64,000 nt of DNA from Dillenia suffruticosa. Lineage: Eukaryota > Streptophyta > Magnoliopsida > Dilleniales > Dilleniaceae. A model generated the notes under the pieces. That model was not told the DNA's origin. It saw only the letters and a list, made by a program, of their open reading frames with translations, and did no database searches. A program made the translations under genes and the position numbers. Shown here in pieces: positions 1 to 11,964 of this stretch; position 1 is the first letter of the stretch, and every line of letters starts with the position of its first letter. Location of the stretch: positions 2,031,501 to 2,095,500 of the forward strand of contig JAVTVX010000031.1 in the NCBI GenBank assembly GCA_033439265.1, written 5' to 3'.

Positions 1-224
1 TGATTGACGGGATTTTGATATACGATGGACCTCCGATTTATGGGGAGATTCTGTCCGTTTGTTTGTTGATAGTTGGGAATTTAATGTCAGCATCTGGATA
101 GCGTGGTGGCTGCTTACGCCTTGGATCGAGAATTGGGGCGTGACAATTTGCATATATTTTATTTTGTTTTTATTATAGGTTGTGATAGGCTTTTTTTATA
201 TAGAGAGGTTGATAGATTTTTAAG
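1..224. other. unassigned left edge
   Basis: This stretch is of mixed base composition, unlike the extremely AT-rich DNA that follows. A 69-codon open frame begins at 103 but shows no recognisable domain. It may be the tail of a repeat element lying outside the window. I see nothing that can be named. Confidence 0.3.
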
Positions 225-1352
225 ATGTGTGACACAAAATACCCTATATAGTTCTGCGATATGCAGAATTACAAAACCAAGTGCAGAATTATTTTGTTTT
301 ATTTTAAGATAAACAATTTTTGGTTTAGTGTTTAATATTTGGTGCGGATAAAGTGTTAATTTTAATATTTAATTTTTTAAATTACTTTTAATATTATATA
401 AATATTTAAATATTTAAATTAATTTTAATTTTTTTAATTTTAAAACTTTAAATTAAATATTAATATTTATAATTTTTTATATTTAAAAATTTTTAAAATT
501 TTAAATTATTAAAAAATAAAAAAAAAGTTACCAATATTACAAAAATACCAATATATTAAAAAATTAAAAAATTACCAATATTATAAAAATACCATTATTA
601 AAAATTTTTGATATTACCCAAAGAAGAAAAAAATAAAAAATATATTATAAAAAATTATTAAAAAATAATAAAAAAGAGTCATTAATATTACAACAATGTC
701 ATTATAAAAAACTAATAAAAAATGAAAAAAAGGAGTAGTAGTTCTATACAATCGTAGAACTACCAAAGGAAAAGAAGAATAAAAAAAATATATTATGCTG
801 CAGAACTACCAATATTACAAGGATAGCATTATATTAAAAAATAAAAATTTGTAGTTCTGCAATTATAGAACTAACAATTCAACTCACTATTAGAATTCTA
901 TTATAAAAAAATTAAAAATAAAAAAGTTACTAATGTTACAACAATGCTACTATAAAAAATTAATAAAAAAATGCGTAGTAGTTATGCAAAACCATAGAAC
1001 TATTAAATGTAGGAAAAAAATGAAAAAAAAAAAACTTGTACAAAACTATAAAACTACCAATATTACAAGAATGCCATTATAATAAATTATTAAAAAAATA
1101 AAAAAAGAGAATAATATTATAAAAAATTATTAAAAAATAAAAAAAACTTACCAATATTACAAAAATATCATTATAAAAATTTATTAATAAAATAAAATAG
1201 GGATAGTAGTTCTGCGAAACCACAGAACTAATTAAAACAGAAAAAAATAAAAAAAAAACTATTTTTGTGCAGAACTACAGAACTACCAATATTATAAGAA
1301 TGTCATTATATTAAAAAAATAAAAAAGTGTAGTCATGTAGCTACAGAACTAT
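225..1352. repeat. large direct duplication, copy A
   Basis: The order of landmarks here recurs about 2.3 kb downstream. The landmarks are GATATGCAGAA, then GATAAACAAT..TTTGGTTTA, then AGATAAAGTG-like text, then ATTACAACAATG with a GTAGTAGTTCT hairpin, and finally GTGTAGTC..CTACAGAAC. The match is imperfect and interrupted by small gaps, so the duplication is old or has diverged quickly. Confidence 0.55.
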
Positions 1353-2329
1353 CAAAAGTATAAGGATATAACAAAAAATTATTAAAAAAAAAGTGGTTCC
1401 GATGCTACAGAACCACCTGTAGAAAAAAATTATATAAAAAAGTTTTTTTTGTAGAACTACAGAATTATCAAAGTTAGAAAAAAAATTCTTCACTGTGTAG
1501 AACCGGGAAATTACATTCTATTATATTAAAAAACAAATAAAAAAATATAGCTTTGTAGTGTAGAAAAAATATATAAAAAAAGAAACAAAAGTAGTTCTGC
1601 AAAACAACAGAACTACCAAGCATAGAAAAAAATAAAAAAAAATTATTCAGTATACAGAACTGCAAAAGTATCAATATTACAAGAACGTTATTATATTAAA
1701 AAATAAAAAAGTAGTTCTGCAGTTACAGAACTACCGAAAGCAAAACTGAAGGAAAAAAATTCTAAAAAAATAAAAAAATAGTTCTGTCAAACTACAGAAC
1801 TACCAAAAGTAGAAAAAAATTAAAAAAAATTCTTCATTGTATAAAATTACAGAACTACAAATATTACAAGAATGCTATTACATTAAAAAATAAAAAAGTA
1901 ATTCTACAGCTACAGAACTATAAAAGAACCGTAGAAAAAATTATTAAAAAAATAAAAAAAAAAGTAGTTCTGAGCTAGAAAAAAAATAAAAAAAAATTTC
2001 ATTGTGCTGAACTACAAAGCATCCAATAGATATATTTTCACTTTATTTAGATTTTTATTTAACACTAAATATAATAGTTTAGGATTTTATAATACAATAT
2101 TTTTAATTTTTTGTATGCTATTATAATATTATGTTTTTAATTTTTTTAACCAAAAATATTTTCAAAAATTTTTTACTTGATATTTTTATGATTATAAAAT
2201 TTACGGTATTGTAATATTAAAGTATTTTTATTATACATCATTTTTTAAATGTTAATGTATTAAAATGTTAATGTTAAAATTTATATTTTAAAAAGTTTTA
2301 CATATATTAGAATTGATATATTTCAAATG

Positions 2330-2530
2330 TCTCGGCAGTCATTCTCTCTCACTCCCTCTCCCTCAATTCCTCTCTCTCTCCCTCTCTCTCTTCATTTATT
2401 ACTCAACATCTCTCTGTTATTTAATACATGCATTAAATGCATATATTTAATCTCTCCCTCCCTCTGTTCCTCCCCACCTCTCTCTTGTCTCCCAATCACT
2501 CTCTCTCTCTCTTTCTCTCTCCCCACCTTT
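2330..2530. repeat. pyrimidine-rich CT microsatellite tract
   Basis: About 200 bases consist almost wholly of TCTCTC and CCCTCTC runs on the + strand, broken by a short ATTAAATGCATATATTTAA segment. The 80-codon open frame through it is a by-product of the low-complexity tract. Confidence 0.85.
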
Positions 2531-2539
2531 CACTTAAAT

Positions 2540-3693
2540 AATTTTGCGATATGCAAAACTATCAAGTAGTTTTGCCATGTGCAGAACTACAATGCCATTT
2601 GAAGAACTATTCTCTTTTTTTGAGATAAACAATATTTGGTTTAATGTTTAATATTTGGTATAGATAAAGTGTTTATTTTAATATTTAATTTAAATATTAA
2701 TATTTATAAAACTTTTTATTTAAAAAAGTTTAAATTATTAAAAAATAAAAAAAGAGTTACCAATATTACAAAAATACTATTATATTAAAAAAATTAAAAA
2801 AGTTACCAGTGTTACAAGAATGTTATTATAAAAAATTATTAAAAAGTAAAAGAAAAAAATGGAGTAATAGTTTTGTGAACTGCAGAACAACCCAAGGAAA
2901 AAAAATAAAAACAATTATTATTAAAAATTAATAAAAAATAATAAAAAAAGAGTTATTAATATTACAACAATGCCATTATAAAAAACTAATAAGAAATAAA
3001 AAAAAGAAGTAGTAGTTCTGTACAACCGTAGAACTATCAAAGGTAAAGAAAAATTAAAAAAAAAATTATTGTATAGAACTACAGAATTACCAATATTATA
3101 AGAATATCACTATATTAAAAAATAAAAAAAAAATTATAGTTCTATAATTACAGAACTACCAATTCAACTCACTGTTAGAATTTTATTATAAAAAATAAAA
3201 AAAAAGTTACTAATATTACAACAATGCCATTATAAAAAATTAATAAAAAATTAATAAAAAAGGAGTAGTAGTTCTGTACAACTGCAGAACTTCAAAGATA
3301 GGAAAAAAATTAAGAAAAAAATTAAAAAAAAAATTCTTGTACAACATTACAGAATTATCAATATTACAAAAATACCATTATTTTAAAAAATAAAAAGTTA
3401 CAAATATTACAAAAATGTCATTATAAAAAATTCTTAAAAAGTAAAAAAAAGAGAATGCTATAATAAAAAATTATTAAAAAATAAAAAAGAGTTACCAATA
3501 TTATAAGAATGCCATTATAAAAAATTATTAACAAAAAAAGGGGTGTAGTTCTACGAAATTATAGAACTACTAAAAGCAAAAAAATAAAAAAAAAACTATT
3601 TTTATGTAGAACTGTAAAACTACCAATATTACAAAAATGTCATTATTTAAAAAAAATAAAAAAAAAGTGTAGTCCTATAACTACAGAACGACA
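2540..3693. repeat. large direct duplication, copy B
   Basis: This is the second copy of the segment at 225-1,352, with landmarks in the same order and orientation. The offset varies from about 2,270 to 2,340 because of small insertions and deletions. It could represent a diverged tandem duplication or the two ends of a larger direct-repeat element; no target duplication or terminal motif decides between these. Confidence 0.55.
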
Positions 3694-3700
3694 AGGTGGT

Positions 3701-4316
3701 TCTGCACTTCACAGAACGGCAACGAGATTCTGCACTTAGTAGAGCCACAAGGAGCAGAGCCACAAGGTGATAGGCACGAGGATCAAATAGATGAAGGGTA
3801 AAATTTTTAAATATTTTTATAGTATTAGAGAATAATTTAAAATATCAATTATTTAAATATTAATTTTTAGATATTTGATATTTAAATAAAATATTAAATT
3901 ATGATATAAAATATTAAAATATTAGATAATAAACTATAACTATATTATTGAATAATTTAATTTAAGTAAAATTATAAACATTATTATTTAATTTAAAATT
4001 TTATAAAAATTAAAAAATTAAAATATTTATTTAATATTAATATATGAAATTAAAATAAAAAAATTTATATAATATTAATATTTGTATAATATTTAAAAAT
4101 GAAGAAATAGAGAGAGAGAGAGATAGAAATAGATAATATTTAAATATTATCATTTAGATGTAGTTTCTAAATAATTTACACCATCACAACCTTAAACAAA
4201 ATAAAAAAAAATATTTTTGAGTGCTTTAAAATTAATAAAAATATTTTAGAAAATTAAAAAACTCCGTTGAATTAAAAATTTCTTTTGTTATTTATAAGTA
4301 AACTATTTAAAATTAA
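3701..4316. other. AT-rich spacer
   Basis: Mostly TTTAAATATTTAA-type sequence with a short (GA)n run near 4,107-4,125. No gene, RNA or terminal structure was recognised. Confidence 0.5.
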
Positions 4317-6045
4317 TTACACCAACATGTTTTATTTAAAAGAGATAAAAAGTTTTTTTTGACAACCTTTCGGATTTAACAAAAAAAATAATGTTTGTCG
4401 ACGAAGACAAGAATCTTCGTTGACGAAAGAGCATGCCACTAGAATGGTGATGATGGATGGAGATGGTGATGACTACAGAGATATTTTACGTTATATTATG
4501 GATGCTTATGTTTTTTTTTTTTTATTTTGTCAGTGATTTTCGTTATTATCATTATGCTAGCTAATCTGTTTGTCTAATTAATGTGCCAACACTTTCTAAA
4601 TTAATTTAAATTAATCTATAATTAATTTATTATATATATCCACCGCCACTAGCAAGTTAGAATTTTAATATTAAAAAAATTTCCATATTAACATTTTTAA
4701 TATTAAAAAAATGAATTCCTATCTTCGGAAACATATTTTACCTAAAAGAAAAAAGAAAAAAAATTATTTTGTCCGAGAAACTTGACTTTATAAGTTTTAT
4801 AATTAATTTATTATATATATATCCTAAACAACGGCAATCTTGAGTCAAACCTCTACTTTTTTTTTTCTTTTTTCTTATTCGCTAAATTTGTTTTCTTTCT
4901 TTTAATTATTTAATTTATTTTATTATGTCTAATTTAATATTATATTATTTTAATTATTTTAATCAATTTATTATTATATTATTATTTTCTATTTAAAATC
5001 CTTAATTTCAAATTTTATTAATATTAATAAAAAATAATTCAATGATATTATTCAAATATATCAAAAAAGAAAAATTAATAAAGAGTGAGGTAAGAGGAAA
5101 AAATAAAGAAAGAATCAACACACACTGGTGTGGCGGTTGTTAGTTATTCACTATGCTCCATTGCAGAAATATCAATTTATAAGAATACCATTGCAGAACT
5201 ATCAATTTACAAGAATACCATTGCATACCAATATTACAAAAGTGTCATTGCAGAATCACAAATATTACAAGAATACTATTACAGAACCACCAATATAACA
5301 AGAGTGTCATTGCAGAACTACCAATATTACAAAAATGTCATTACAGAACTACCAATATTACAAGAATGCTATTACAGAACCACCAATATTACAAAAATGT
5401 CATTGCAGAACCACCAATATTACAAGAATTTTATTTTCATAATTTTGTAGAACTACCAATATGACAAAAATGCCATTATAGAACTACCAATTTATAAGAA
5501 TACCATTAAAAAATTACCAATATTACAAGAATGTCATTGTCATAGTTTTGCGGATAGTTTTTCACTATATTTCAATATTACAAGAATATCATTGCAGAAC
5601 TACCAATATTATAAGAATATCATTATAAAAAAATAAATATATGCAAAAAAAATTATAATTTTATTATATATAAAATATTCGTGCATATATAAAAATACTT
5701 TAATATTAATATTAAGATACTTGAAAAATTATGATTTTAAAAGTACTAAGTAAAAAAAATTTTTTCAAATATTTTTATATTAAAAAATATCTAAAAGCGT
5801 TATATTAAAATATTATATAATACATAATTTTTTTATAATGTGATACTATAAAAATATTTTTTAAAATACTAAATATATGCAAAATAATGATAATTTTATT
5901 TAAAAAAACCTTCATCGATGAAGGTTCACGCTTTTGTCGACGAAGGCATGCTCTTTCGTCGAAAAACATTAATTTTTTTTAAAAAATCCGATAGGTTGTT
6001 AAAAAAAAAAATCTTTTTTTTTCTAAATAAAACATATTGGTGTAA
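4317..6045. mobile_element. 1.7-kb element with long imperfect terminal inverted repeats
   Basis: The left end (4,317 to about 4,440) and the reverse complement of the right end (about 5,925 to 6,045) share the same series of words: TTACACCAA.ATGTTTTATTTA, then an A/T stretch, then ACAACCT.TCGGATTT, then AATGTTT.TCGACGAA, then AGAGCATGCC. Inverted repeats of over 100 bases with no transposase suggest a non-autonomous Mutator-like (MULE/foldback) element. No target duplication is obvious, so the outer boundaries are approximate. It carries the tandem array at 5,150-5,640. Confidence 0.6.
5150..5640. repeat. ~30-bp tandem array (GCAGAACTACCAATATTACAAG type)
   Basis: Units of about 29 to 31 bases repeat head to tail: ATTGCAGAACTACC, then AATATTACAAGAATG, then TCATT. 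They drift between AATTTATAAG and AATATTACAAG variants. Because the period is often 30, a 106-codon frame stays open over 5,130-5,450 and would encode an NYQYYKN-like repeat; I regard that as a by-product. The unit shares its core with the dispersed hairpin units at 225-3,700. Confidence 0.8.
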
Positions 6046-6779
6046 TAAATTTTTGGGTATATCATCTCATCTTTGATACCAAACTTTGAACATTGCACCG
6101 CGCAAGTGCGGTGTACTCCCCCTAGTTCCCAATAAAAGGGTGTTCGGTATAATAATCATAAATAATAAATAATAATAATCTTATTATTATTAATATAACA
6201 AAAATAATTCATTTATCTATAATTATTTTTAAAGGGAACGCTATTTTATAAATTAAGATACTCTTAAATGCTAAAAAATTATTATTTTATAAAAAGTTAA
6301 AGCATAAAATGGATTTTTAAATGTAAAATAATTTTGTTTTGAACTATTTAGAATTCTATAATAACTTTTCATTGATAATAATGATAATTTTCAATCGATT
6401 TAAAAGTCAGGTTTAGAACTCAACCCATGAAACGAGGCCTGGTGGCTTTGTTTGAAACTATTCATAAGGGTGCAGCATAAGGGTTGCACATGTAAAGTAT
6501 CTTGTAAAACACATAAAGAAATGCTTTAATTTTCCGATCAAATGGCACTATTAAAGGCAAGACTACTTGAATAGCTTGATAAATTGACTAAAGAGTGTAT
6601 GTGTAACACGACTCATCCCGTAGACTTGGAATTGTAGTGGCATTACATAGTGTCAATCAATAGATAAAGAAAACAAATCATTGCTAAAAGTTAGTGAGTC
6701 AAAACTTATTAACATGTTGTGAACTTGCATAGTCTAGTCTTCAAGGAAAGAAGACTCATTTTATCTCATAACAACTGTA
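6046..6779. other. spacer without recognisable gene
   Basis: AT-rich sequence with an AATAATAAT run near 6,150-6,200 and a small perfect hairpin at 6,096-6,113 (CACCGC, 6-base loop, GCGGTG). From about 6,420 the composition becomes less AT-rich and may belong to the 5' part of the LINE that follows, but no motif proves it. Confidence 0.4.
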
Positions 6780-9045
6780 CAAAGTTTCTTGTTGATTGGA
6801 CCACAACCATTAAAGTTGGTAGGAGGTGATTACAAAAATATGGAGTTGAGGCCTGAAATAGTGTCTACAATGGTTGTGAGAAATCTTGAGCTTATTAGTA
6901 AAATTTCGGGTTTGGGTTTTATAGGCTATGAAACAAAATTTATCCAATTGTTGGAGGTAGTGGAAAAAATAGAAGAAACAGGATGAGCGGGGGATGAAAG
7001 ATGTTGCCCAAAAAGTAAGGAACAGAGAGTTATAGAGGTTGCGATATTCAATAAATTATGATAAAATGGATATAGGTCTAGAAACATGGGCGAGGGAAAG
7101 GGGTTGGTTGTTGTTAATGGATTTTAGTGATATTTTAGAATTGTTAGGGGGTTAACGACAGTGAAAAAAGAGTAGTTTCTAAAGAGGTGTTAAAAATAAT
7201 AGAAAGTGAAGGTGGTCTGTAGTCAATGGAAAAAAATGATAATTTGGTTCAGAGTTTATGGACAAATAGGCAACGTAATCAGGGGTGAGCAAAAAAATCC
7301 AAGTATCTGAGGTATCTGATCCAAATCCAATCCAAAAATATCTGACGGATCGGATATCTGAAAAAAACAGGATTAGATCAATTCGAATAGTATCTTTCCC
7401 GGATAAAGATATGGATTGACATATTCCATATACACATATATCCGATCCAATCCGAAAAGTAGAGGTAAATAAGTCATTATAAAAAGTCCAAATCAAAACT
7501 CTGAAATTACTCTCATTCTCTCCTGCCTCCAACTTCACATCTCCTTTTCTTTTCGCCTCCTCACACACATCTCGTTTTACCTTGGCCTCCTTCAACCTTC
7601 GATCCTTCAATTTGGTGAATTTTTTGGTCATTGTGAGTCTTTGGCTAGTGCCATCAAGACTTCAAGTGTACGATTATGGATCTAAATGAGCTATAGATGC
7701 CATCTCTATCGATTGTTCATCTCTGTCTCTTTTTTTTCTTTTACTTTTTTAGAATATATGCTTATTATTCCACTGAGATGCCATCCTTTTACTTTTTTTT
7801 CCCTGTTCTGGAGGGAAGAAATTTTTGGAAGTAGGATGTGGGTTTTGAAGACTATTTCCTATTCTATCATGGAAGTAATTTTTGGAAGAAATTGATACCA
7901 ATTTTAAAATGTTTTCATGTTCTAGAGGGAAGAAAATTTTGAAAGTAATGAAAGAAATTTTTTTCAGTTTTTTGGATATGGATAATTTGATATATCCGAT
8001 GCTTATTTTGGAGATCCTCTTTGGCGGATACTACTCTAAGCAGATACGGCTTCGGATTGCAAAATTCGGTATCCAAAATATTTAAATTGGATCAGATAAT
8101 AGGCATTCGGATCAGATATCTAGTCTGTGCTCACCCCTTTGGAGAGCAAAGCAAGGTGCGTGGAGATCTTGGAGGATTTTAATGATACGGGATGATTTTT
8201 CTTTAGAGATAATTGATCAAGTTATTGGAATTTTTTTTTGTTCCATGTGTTTTTCATATGTGGGATTGTGATCGGACAAGATTGTTTATGGTATAAAGAA
8301 GGAGTCACCATGGAGGTTATGCTAAGAGAGTTCAAGAATATCAAAACATGTTGGAATTGTCATTGGAAATAGGAAATGATTTTAATACAGTATTGTTTTG
8401 GCAAGAACAAAACGGGCAATTAGATTTCTCCAATGCTATGTCATGGTTTTGTGATTTTGTTGATTAGAAGTCTTTGATTGACTTACCTTTGGAACGTGGG
8501 TTCTTTACTTGGTTGAATTCACATGCTTTCTCTCGATGAGACAAATTTCTTATTGATAACCAATCATATGAGAGATAGCCTTAAAATTGTCAGAAAAGTG
8601 ATCTTTGATCATAATCCTATTATGTTAGAGGTGAGTTTAGTAAAATAAGCCCCCACCTTTTAGGTTTGAAAACACTTGGTTACAGGTGGATGGCTTTGGT
8701 GGGTTGGTGGGAGAATCATGGAATATTGCTACTAGGCAGGGCCATTCTAGTTTTGTAGTGGTTGAAAAGTTGAAACATTTGCAAATGGTCATTAAAAGCT
8801 CAAATAAAGAGGTTTTGGTGATATAGAGAAGAAAAAGAATGTGTTGAAAGTCGTATTAAATTGGTTGAATTCGTTAGAGAAGCGGTCAGATTTGTCTCAA
8901 GAGGATATGGAGAATATGATATGGTTGAAAAAAAATGATTTTACTAAATTGTGTTTAATGGAATAGATTTCATGGCAGTAAAATAAAGACTGTTACGACT
9001 AAAGGAAGGAGATCATAATACAAAACCTTTTTAGATGATGGCTAA
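6780..9045 (+). pseudogene. decayed L1-type LINE (endonuclease and linker region)
   Basis: Conceptual translation from about 8,340 in shifting + frames gives the pattern of the C-terminal half of a plant L1 AP-endonuclease: a DFNTVLF segment, NGQLDFSNAMSWFCDFV, SLIDLPLERGFFTW, then a DKFLI segment. It continues into the linker typical of plant L1 proteins (FENTWLQVDGFGGLV, later RLKEGDHNTK near 8,995-9,030). Upstream, SLWTNRQRN at 7,249-7,278 and LESKARCVEILEDFND from about 8,141 sit on either side of an inserted hAT-like element. The reverse transcriptase is missing: similarity stops near 9,045, where unrelated GC-richer DNA begins. Stops and frameshifts are frequent, so this is an old, 3'-truncated copy. 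Assignment of 6,780-7,279 rests mainly on continuity. Confidence 0.65.
7280..8138. mobile_element. hAT-like non-autonomous element
   Basis: The segment begins CAGGGGTGAGCA and ends TGCTCACCCCT, the terminal inverted repeat typical of a widespread group of plant hAT elements. Just inside both ends are GGATCGGATATC-type words in inverted arrangement (near 7,330-7,360 and 8,085-8,122). No transposase is encoded, and the several short frames inside are unremarkable. It interrupts the L1 reading continuity on both sides. The expected 8-bp target duplication is not visible: the flanks read AACGTAAT and TTGGAGAG. Either the flanks have mutated or a small deletion accompanied insertion. Confidence 0.65.
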
Positions 9046-10060
9046 TATACATCTTTGATCTAATTTGATCCATAAGCAACAGGTGGAGGGTAGAATGCTG
9101 GAAGTCCAAGGGTGTTGAGGGCACGGTTTGGCGGATTTGCTTGTGGAGAGCACAGAGGTAGCATAAGAAGAGGCCATGTGTAGAGGATGCAATATGACTA
9201 AGTTAGCATGTGAAGTGCACAAGGCTAGGCACATGAAGGCCAAGAGCATATGAGCACGAGATTGGTGGATTTGCATGTGGCACGTGGGGTTGCACACAAG
9301 AAAGGTCGTGCGCACAAGAAAAACCATGCACAAAGGGTGCAACATGACCAAGTCAACATGTGATGGCACGTGAGTATAGGCGCATAGAGAGGAGAAAAAA
9401 AAGGAGCACTGTTTAGTGAAGTCTACATGTGGGGGTACACGGGGTGCACAATAAGAGCCATGTGCATAAGAGAACGCCATGGTGTGATCATTGAACATTT
9501 GGCACAAGGGTAAGCGTACAAGTGAAGCCATGTGTCGGGTATGTGCTACGATGTGATCAAAATAAGTGTGTGGGGGTGTACACGAGTGAGCCACGTGCGG
9601 GAGAGTAGCATGCGAGGTTAAGCTTAACAATGGGGTTAGTGCAAGGGTATATGCATATAGGGGCCAGACATGTGGATGTGTAGCTTGGCATGTTTGGTGA
9701 AGATAAATAAAATAAGTAGACACTAGGAGGGTGTTTACAAGTTTGTGGCTTGGCGCATTGAGCTTGGGAAGGTCGAAAACACACAAAGGGGAGTAGCATG
9801 GAGCACAGAGAACAAGCATGGGCAAAAAGTGACACATGGTAGAGTCATGTGCGCAACAGTGGTCATGGAAAGGGTTACTATATGGAGGATAACTATTAAA
9901 GCAACCAAGAGAGTGATGGTGTGGCACCTACGGTAGGCCAATGCAGGCGCATAAGGATTGTGACGAGGCATGGGGATGTGTGGAGTCAAGGAAGAACATC
10001 CATTAGAGCGAAGCATGATCAGCACACGTGGAAGTTGTGGCGGTCGAGTGAGCCTTCGTG
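9046..10060. repeat. GC-richer low-complexity repeat rich in CATGTG/GCACAAG words
   Basis: This kilobase is much less AT-rich than its surroundings. It consists of loosely repeated phrases such as CATGTG, GCACGTG, GCACAAG, GTGCACA and CCATGTGC, without a strict period. A 298-codon minus-strand frame (9,031-9,927) runs through it. The product is rich in His, Cys, Ser, Pro and Thr, shows no domain, and overlaps other open frames on both strands, as expected where stop codons are rare. The sequence appears to continue at 12,548 once the CACTA element is removed. It may be part of an old LTR element. Confidence 0.5.
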
Positions 10061-10084
10061 CACTACAAAAAAAACGCGCTCTTG

Positions 10085-10650
10085 CCCACGGAATTTTGTG
10101 ACGGAAAAAATTCATCTTTATTTTGTGATAAATTTAGTAACGAAAAATTTTTTATCGTTAATTTGCGACGAAAAAGAAATGGTGGCTAAATTAGCTACGG
10201 ACATATTATTCGTGACTAAATTCGTCGTTAATTAGTGACAAAATGTTTTCGTGACTAAATTCATCTTTAATTGGCGACAAAAAATTTTCGTTACAAATTT
10301 TTTCGCTAATTAGCAATGAATAAAATTTTGTAGCTAAATTTTGCTATGGATATAGTTATCCCTTACTAAATTTGGCGACGAAAAAAGTTCGTGACAAATT
10401 TCGTCGCTAAATTTAGCAACGAAAAAATTCCATGACAAATTTTGTCACTCATTAGCTACAAAAATTTTTCGTCGCTAAATTTATCGTTAATTGGTTATTA
10501 ATAAAATATTTGTCTATAAATTTAACAACGAACTGCAAAATTCGTGACCAAATTCGTCACTAATTAGTTACAAAAAATATTTGTGGCTAAATTCGTCGCT
10601 AATTAACCATAAAAAATATTTGTGACTAAATTCGTTGCTAATTTATTATC
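10085..10650. repeat. left subterminal repeat array of the CACTA element
   Basis: Short words related to GTGACTAAATTCGTC, CGCTAATTAG and GCGACGAAAAA alternate in both orientations, making many overlapping small palindromes. A second block at about 10,975-11,330 uses the GACGGAT/ATCCGTC version of the word. Confidence 0.85.
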
Positions 10651-11421
10651 TATATTTTAAAATTTATGACTAATTTCATAATTAAAATTTTTTTATACTC
10701 TATTAAGAAATATTTTCAACAGTATCCCCCTTTTTAACCAATTTTGAATATCAAAATTGAATTAAATATATAATAAATATAATAATTCTCATCAGATTGA
10801 GAATTTTTAACAATAAATAATTCAATCTATCTGTTACATAAAATTTTCAATAAGTCACAGTTGTGGAGTTCACCATTCATATTTTTCATCTTCTACATCC
10901 GTTCGCTTCTCTCATATAGTTCAATCGTATTTAAAAATTCAGTTGTTCATTTTTATTCGTCATTGTAATCAACAATATTAGCAACGGATTGAGAAATACA
11001 TTGCTAATTTAACGACAAATTTATATCCGTCACTAATTTAATAACAGATGCGGAATCCGTCATAATATTAGCAACGGATTTAGCGATGAAAATTTAGCAA
11101 TGAGTTTAGCGATAAATTTATATCCGTCGCTAACTTAGCGATAAATTTTCATATCCGTCACTGATATAGCAACGGATACGGAATCCGTCACTGATTTAGC
11201 GACGGATACGGACTCCGTCGCTAATTTAGTGACAAATTTTCATATCCGTCGCTAAATTATTGACGAATTTTCAGATTCGTTGTTAATTAGCGACGGATTT
11301 CAAATCCGTTGCTAAATTTAATCTTTTTTTAATTAGAATTTTATATTTTTATAATTTTCTTTTATCTTATTAATTTATATTAACAAATCATATTATTATT
11401 TTATAATATTTTAATTTAACA

Positions 11422-11462
11422 TTATATTATATTATATTATATTATATTATATTATATTATAT
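11422..11462. repeat. (ATTAT)n microsatellite
   Basis: About eight uninterrupted ATTAT pentamers lie inside the CACTA element. Confidence 0.95.
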
Positions 11463-11964
11463 TTTTTAAAAGAATAATATTATTTAAATATAAAAAAAAC
11501 CATAAAAACAAATCAATTTATTATGTTACAATATTTTAAAATAGCATTTTATTTTATTTTTTTATATTTTATTTTAAGTTAGCATTTTATTATTTTTTAT
11601 TTTATAAAAAATTATCATCTTTATTATTTTTAATTAATATGTTATATTTTATTTTTATTTTTTCTTTTTAAGGAATCTTATTATTTTATTTTAAGTTAGC
11701 ATTTTATTATTTAATAAAAAATTATTTTTTTAATTAATATGTTATATTTTATTTTTATTTTATCTTAAAAAAATAATATTATTTTATTTTTTTAAATCTT
11801 TTATTATTTTATTTTAAACTAACATTTTATTATTTTATAACAAATTGATATTTTATATTATTTTATTATTATTAGAAAAATGTGAAGAAAAGATAATAAG
11901 TAAAAAGAAAAAATATAACAGATTCTAACATTTAATTTGGTGGTTATATGTTTTTAAAGGTTTA

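Larger units (their letters stand above)
225..3700. repeat. AT-rich field of degenerate hairpin-like repeat units
   Basis: The region is a long series of imperfect units. Each combines an A/T tract (runs of AAAAAATAAAAAA), a block reading approximately ACCAATATTACAAGAATGCCATTAT, and a pair of inverted words, GTAGTTCTGC and GCAGAACTAC, separated by a few bases. Spacing between units is irregular, roughly 50 to 130 bases, so this is not a clean satellite. The paired words could fold as short hairpins. The same words recur in the tandem array at 5,150-5,640, so the two regions are related. No open frame of significance is present. Confidence 0.75.

Noticed and set aside
5130..5450. 106-codon open frame encoding an NYQYYKN-like repeat protein
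   Set aside because: It exists because the tandem unit is near 30 bases and lacks stops in one frame. There is no conservation or domain.
5150..5640. Regular repeat-spacer appearance reminiscent of a CRISPR array
   Set aside because: The repeats are contiguous and degenerate, with no unique spacers of fixed length, and the context is plant nuclear DNA. It is an ordinary minisatellite.
9031..9927. 298-codon minus-strand open frame as a gene
   Set aside because: The composition is low-complexity, frames on both strands are open, and there is no domain or splice or start context.
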